The notes under the pieces are model-generated. The model did not search any database, was not told where the DNA came from, and saw nothing but the letters and a program-made list of their open reading frames with translations. A stretch of 64,000 nt of DNA, taken from the NCBI RefSeq assembly GCF_004331485.1, contig NZ_SJKD01000008.1:310001-374000 (forward strand), written 5' to 3'. A program made the position numbers and the translations under genes. Source of the stretch: Kribbella capetownensis. Lineage in GTDB: Bacteria > Actinomycetota > Actinomycetes > Propionibacteriales > Kribbellaceae. Of this stretch, positions 61,193-64,000 are shown in pieces. How positions within the stretch are numbered: position 1 is the stretch's first letter; the number at the start of each line of letters is the position of its first letter.

Positions 61193-61822
61193 CTACTGGT
61201 CCGTCGAGCTCACCTTGGTCATCTGCCGACCGGCCCAACGGTAAACCTCGACCCGCCGTCCGGACGGGCAGCAGGGCGGGTCGTCGATCGTGAAGATCTC
61301 GGACTCGACCACCAAGTCACCCTTCGGGCTGGCCGTGATCGTCGGCTGATCCACCTTCTGGCTCCAGATCGATCGCAGGCCCGAGGGCTCCACGGCGATC
61401 ACGAAGTAGCCGAAGACGAACATGTCCACGGTGTGGATCAAGACGATCTGCTGGGGCGTACCGCTGTGCATAACATCAACGGTCTTACCCCGGCTGAGGC
61501 AACGCTCAATCTTGGTGCAATTCGCGAGCACCTTCCGCGAGTACGCCGGCAGCGCCCTGTCCGCGAGCAGTTTCACCCGGACCTGGCGCAGATCGACGGC
61601 CGCGACGGGGGTGCTCCGCGGGGCCGGCCCGGTGGTGCCGAAGGCGAGAGTCGGAGACGGGCTCGGCGGGGGTGGCTCGGCGCCCTCGACCCGCAGGCCG
61701 CTGCCGTTCGCGCAGGCGGACAGTGCGGTCAGGGCGACAACGGCCGCGACGGCAGGCAGCACGGTACGGCGGAGTACGCCCGGCAGCGGCGGGGCGGCGC
61801 GCCCGATTCGCCACGTGCGCAT
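61193..61822 (-). CDS. CseA-like lipoprotein
   Basis: 209 residues. Basic start, hydrophobic stretch LPAVAAVVALTALSAC with lipobox LSAC, a Pro-rich linker, then a compact outer domain with IEPOS-free ordinary sequence such as LIHTVDMFVFGYFVIAVEPSGL and a Cys pair PPCCPSG. In Streptomyces, CseA tempers the CseB/CseC response to wall stress. AGGAGG lies 7 bases before ATG 61822. First gene of this three-gene operon; no sigE precedes it. Confidence 0.78.
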   Translation of the reverse strand: MRTWRIGRAAPPLPGVLRRTVLPAVAAVVALTALSACANGSGLRVEGAEPPPPSPSPTLAFGTTGPAPRSTPVAAVDLRQVRVKLLADRALPAYSRKVLANCTKIERCLSRGKTVDVMHSGTPQQIVLIHTVDMFVFGYFVIAVEPSGLRSIWSQKVDQPTITASPKGDLVVESEIFTIDDPPCCPSGRRVEVYRWAGRQMTKVSSTDQ

Positions 61823-61899
61823 AGGGCGCCTCCTACCCTGCCTCATCGATTCCCCCGGAGATTCAGTCAACTACCTTCCATAGTGCTGGCCGGACGTCA

Positions 61900-61925
61900 C
61901 ATTCGACGGCCATGGACGTCGAATG
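61900..61925. promoter_or_regulatory. Perfect 9-bp inverted repeat
   Basis: CATTCGACG (61900-61908) and CGTCGAATG (61917-61925) enclose 8 bases, between the glcD-like stop and the lipoprotein start. Either a terminator for the former or an operator for the latter. Confidence 0.5.
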
Positions 61926-62001
61926 GCCCCACCAGTTCCATTGCGGTTCAGTCACAGCCCCGCCGTTCGCTGCCCCGGCAACCTCTCGCCTGCTCGGCTC
62001 C

Positions 62002-63378
62002 TTACTCGGCGACGACCTTGCCCGGGTTCAGGATGTTCTTCGGGTCCATCGCCTGCTTGATCGCGCGGTGTACGTCGAGCGCGACCGGGCCGATCTCCTC
62101 GGCCAGCCAGGTCCGCTTGAGTACGCCGACGCCGTGCTCGCCGGTGATCGTGCCGCCGAGCTGGAGCCCGACCTCCATCACCTTGTCGAACGCCTGCTGC
62201 GCCCGCTCGGCCTGGGCCGGATCGGTCTGGTCGAAGACCACCGTCGGGTGCATGTTGCCGTCACCGGCATGCCCGAGAACGCCGATCGTGATGTCGAGGT
62301 CCTTCGCGATCTCCTCGCACAGGCCGATGAACTCGGCCAGTCGCGACCGCGGAACGGCGACGTCGTCGATCATCGTCGTACCGAGCTCGTCGAGCGCGAT
62401 CAGCGCCGCCCGCCGGGCCTCCAGCAGCAGCTCGCCCTCGGCCGGGTCGTCCGCCTCGATGCACTCGATCGCACCATTGTCGCGGCACAGCTTCGCCACC
62501 ATCGCGATGTCGGCCGCGCCGGCCTCACCGCCCGCGTCGGACTGGGCGATCAGCATCGCCGCGGCCTCTTCCGGCAGGTCCATCCGCTTGTACGCGTTCA
62601 CCGCGCGGATGGTGGTCTGGTCCATGATCTCCAGCAGGCTGAGCGAAACGCCGCTGCGGATGATCTCGAGGATCGCCTCGCCCGCTGCGGGTCCGGAGTC
62701 GAACAGCGCGGCCATGGTCCGCGGCTGGGCCGCCTGCGGACGCAGCGCCAGGGTCGCCTCGGTGATGATGCCGAGCGTCCCCTCGCTGCCGACGATCAGC
62801 TTGGCCAGGTCGTACCCGGCCACACCTTTGACCGTCTTCCGACCGGTCCGCAGTACGCGGCCGTCCGCGAGCACGACCTCCAGGCCGAGCACGTAGTCCG
62901 TGGTCACGCCGTACTTCACGCAGCACAGGCCGCCCGAGTTGGTGGACAGGTTCCCGCCGATCGAGCAGAACTCCCAGCTGGACGGGTCCGGCGGGTAGAA
63001 CAGCCCGTGTTCGGCGACCGCGCGGGACAGTACGGCGTTGTATACGCCCGGCTGGGTGACGACGTACCGGTCGATCGGCTCGATCGCCAGCACCTTGTCC
63101 ATCTTCTCCAGCGAGATCACGATGCAGCCGTCCAGCGCGTTCGCCGCCCCGGACAGCCCGGAGCGAGCGCCCTGCGGCACCACCGGCACCCCGGCCTCGG
63201 CCGCGATCTTCACCGCCGCCTGCACATGCGCCGTCTCGCGCGCCAGCACCACGGCCAGCGGCATCCCCGCCGGGCAGAACATCGCCCGGTCGTACCGGTA
63301 ACTCTCCATCCGATCCGGATCAGTCACCAACGCCTCACGCGGCAACACCTGCGCCAGCAACTCCACCACATCACTCAT
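62002..63378 (-). CDS. FAD-linked oxidase, GlcD/D-lactate dehydrogenase-like
   Basis: 458 residues. PCMH FAD-binding domain: VPQGARSGLSGAANALDG, GGNLSTNSGGLCCVKYGVT, GYDLAKLIVGSEGTLGIITE; C-terminal oxidase domain with GHAGDGNMHPT and GTITGEHGVGVLKR, the metal and substrate sites. Oxidises glycolate, D-lactate or another 2-hydroxyacid; which one cannot be told. No glcE or glcF partners are visible downstream, so single-subunit D-lactate dehydrogenase is slightly favoured. Confidence 0.9.
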   Translation of the reverse strand: MSDVVELLAQVLPREALVTDPDRMESYRYDRAMFCPAGMPLAVVLARETAHVQAAVKIAAEAGVPVVPQGARSGLSGAANALDGCIVISLEKMDKVLAIEPIDRYVVTQPGVYNAVLSRAVAEHGLFYPPDPSSWEFCSIGGNLSTNSGGLCCVKYGVTTDYVLGLEVVLADGRVLRTGRKTVKGVAGYDLAKLIVGSEGTLGIITEATLALRPQAAQPRTMAALFDSGPAAGEAILEIIRSGVSLSLLEIMDQTTIRAVNAYKRMDLPEEAAAMLIAQSDAGGEAGAADIAMVAKLCRDNGAIECIEADDPAEGELLLEARRAALIALDELGTTMIDDVAVPRSRLAEFIGLCEEIAKDLDITIGVLGHAGDGNMHPTVVFDQTDPAQAERAQQAFDKVMEVGLQLGGTITGEHGVGVLKRTWLAEEIGPVALDVHRAIKQAMDPKNILNPGKVVAE

Positions 63379-63448
63379 ACCGCGAGCCTAGTAGCACCCC
63401 CCGACCTGACGCTCGAGTAACCATGTCCAGTTCTGGACCAGGCGTGAG

Positions 63449-63922
63449 TTAGCGGGTGCGGGCGGTGGCGTTTTCGGAGATTTCTTCGTAGCCGCCGCCG
63501 TAGTTGTGGTACTCGCGGCCGATGGCGGTGAAGGTGATGCTGCCGGCGGTGGCCTTGACCTTGGGTGTGCGGCAGGTGCGCTGGCCCTGGATCACCGAGC
63601 CGTTGCCGCCGCTGCTGTCACAGCTGAGCACGCGACCGCTGTTGGCTCCGCCGTACTGGACCAGGAAGGCGTTGGCCTTCGCGTTGGCCGGCATCTTGGA
63701 CACCATGGTGACCTCGGCCCAGTACTGGTAACAACTGTCCCGGACCAGGCGGATCGTGCCCCAACTGGGCGGCTTGTGATCACGCAGCATCGGTGCCGAC
63801 GAGATGGACCTCGCACCCGAGCAGGTGGCGGCTTCGGCCGCCTGGGCCGGGGTCGCGGCGAGGGCGATCGCACCCACTCCGGCCAGGCCCGCGGTGCTGA
63901 GCAGAATGCTCAGTGTCTTCAT
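63449..63922 (-). CDS. Small secreted protein of unknown function
   Basis: 157 residues. Signal peptide MKTLSILLSTAGLAGVGAIA to about AQAAEA, then a beta-rich exported domain with four Cys (ATCSG, DSCYQYW, LSCDSSGG, RTCRTP) likely forming two disulfides. Layout recalls YjfA/DUF2690-type secreted proteins but I cannot assign it. AAGGG precedes ATG 63922. Nothing is seen in 63923-64000. Confidence 0.75.
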   Translation of the reverse strand: MKTLSILLSTAGLAGVGAIALAATPAQAAEAATCSGARSISSAPMLRDHKPPSWGTIRLVRDSCYQYWAEVTMVSKMPANAKANAFLVQYGGANSGRVLSCDSSGGNGSVIQGQRTCRTPKVKATAGSITFTAIGREYHNYGGGYEEISENATARTR

Positions 63923-64000
63923 GACGAAACCCTTCCTGAACGAACGCCCCGACGCCCATTCACCGGGCACACTACGCGAACAGCCCCTGCCCCGACAGTC

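Noticed and set aside
1..64000. CRISPR arrays, transposases, integrases, rRNA genes
   Set aside because: I looked for regular short repeats with spacers, DDE or recombinase motifs and rRNA sequence and saw none.

Overview
This window is a high-GC actinobacterial chromosome segment. Several things point to the order Propionibacteriales, with Kribbella or a close relative the best guess: the cysM-cysO-mec cassette, a long eukaryotic-type IleS, frequent GTG starts, lipoprotein and Tat-like signals, and the mix of sugar oxidase, mucin glycosidase and polyamine genes. The genus is inferred from gene content only. The window begins inside a gene (bcp).

Region by region. 1-2.5 kb: 3' end of the peroxiredoxin gene bcp, a perfect CRP/GlxR-type site, a membrane-anchored substrate-binding/VWA protein, a strong hairpin and tRNA-Leu(UAG). 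2.5-8.8 kb: a SAM hydroxide adenosyltransferase-family gene, a Gfo/Idh oxidoreductase, an SGNH hydrolase, then rph, rdgB, an ASCH protein and a winged-helix protein. 8.8-12.5 kb: a TetR/MFS efflux pair with its operator, an alpha/beta hydrolase and a metallo-beta-lactamase-fold enzyme. 12.6-22.9 kb: the conserved actinobacterial block murI, cysM, cysO, mec, DUF2017, clpS, pncB. It is interrupted by ileS and an aldo-keto reductase, and its usual rph-rdgB end lies inverted several kb away. ileS has a 313-base leader with two sense and two antisense copies of one sequence, which looks like a two-state RNA switch.

23.0-32.0 kb: a frameshifted membrane-protein gene, then a tightly overlapping putrescine/GABA uptake and catabolism operon (aldehyde dehydrogenase, ABC transporter, gabT). 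It is divergent from a FadR-type regulator that overlaps a soluble Cache-domain protein, a likely sensor/regulator pair. 32-36.7 kb: alditol oxidase, a YdcF-like membrane protein, a NUDIX hydrolase that seems to lack any standard start codon, a TauE-type exporter, and the deleted, frameshifted remnant of a SARP/TPR regulator. 36.7-45.2 kb: an MFS transporter, a secreted beta-propeller protein, an SDR with a striking double operator, a nicotinamidase, and an AbgT/esterase/creatininase/GntR cluster. 45.6-51.8 kb: cupin, glycosyltransferase, AraC regulator, secreted 5'-nucleotidase, polysaccharide deacetylase and a PH-like membrane protein.

51.9-55.2 kb: tyrosine/homogentisate catabolism, with hmgA divergent from an unknown gene overlapping fahA. 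The shared promoter holds a direct repeat phased by two helical turns. 55.3-59.1 kb: a secreted GH101 endo-alpha-N-acetylgalactosaminidase ended by a 20-bp perfect hairpin. 59.2-61.8 kb: a CseA/CseB/CseC-like lipoprotein and two-component system without an adjacent sigE. 62.0-64.0 kb: a GlcD-type FAD oxidase and a small secreted protein.

I saw no CRISPR array, transposase, integrase or rRNA gene. No single obviously new system stands out. The best candidates for new biology are the ileS leader, the Cache/FadR pair on the polyamine operon, the NUDIX start, and the unknown protein coupled to fahA.
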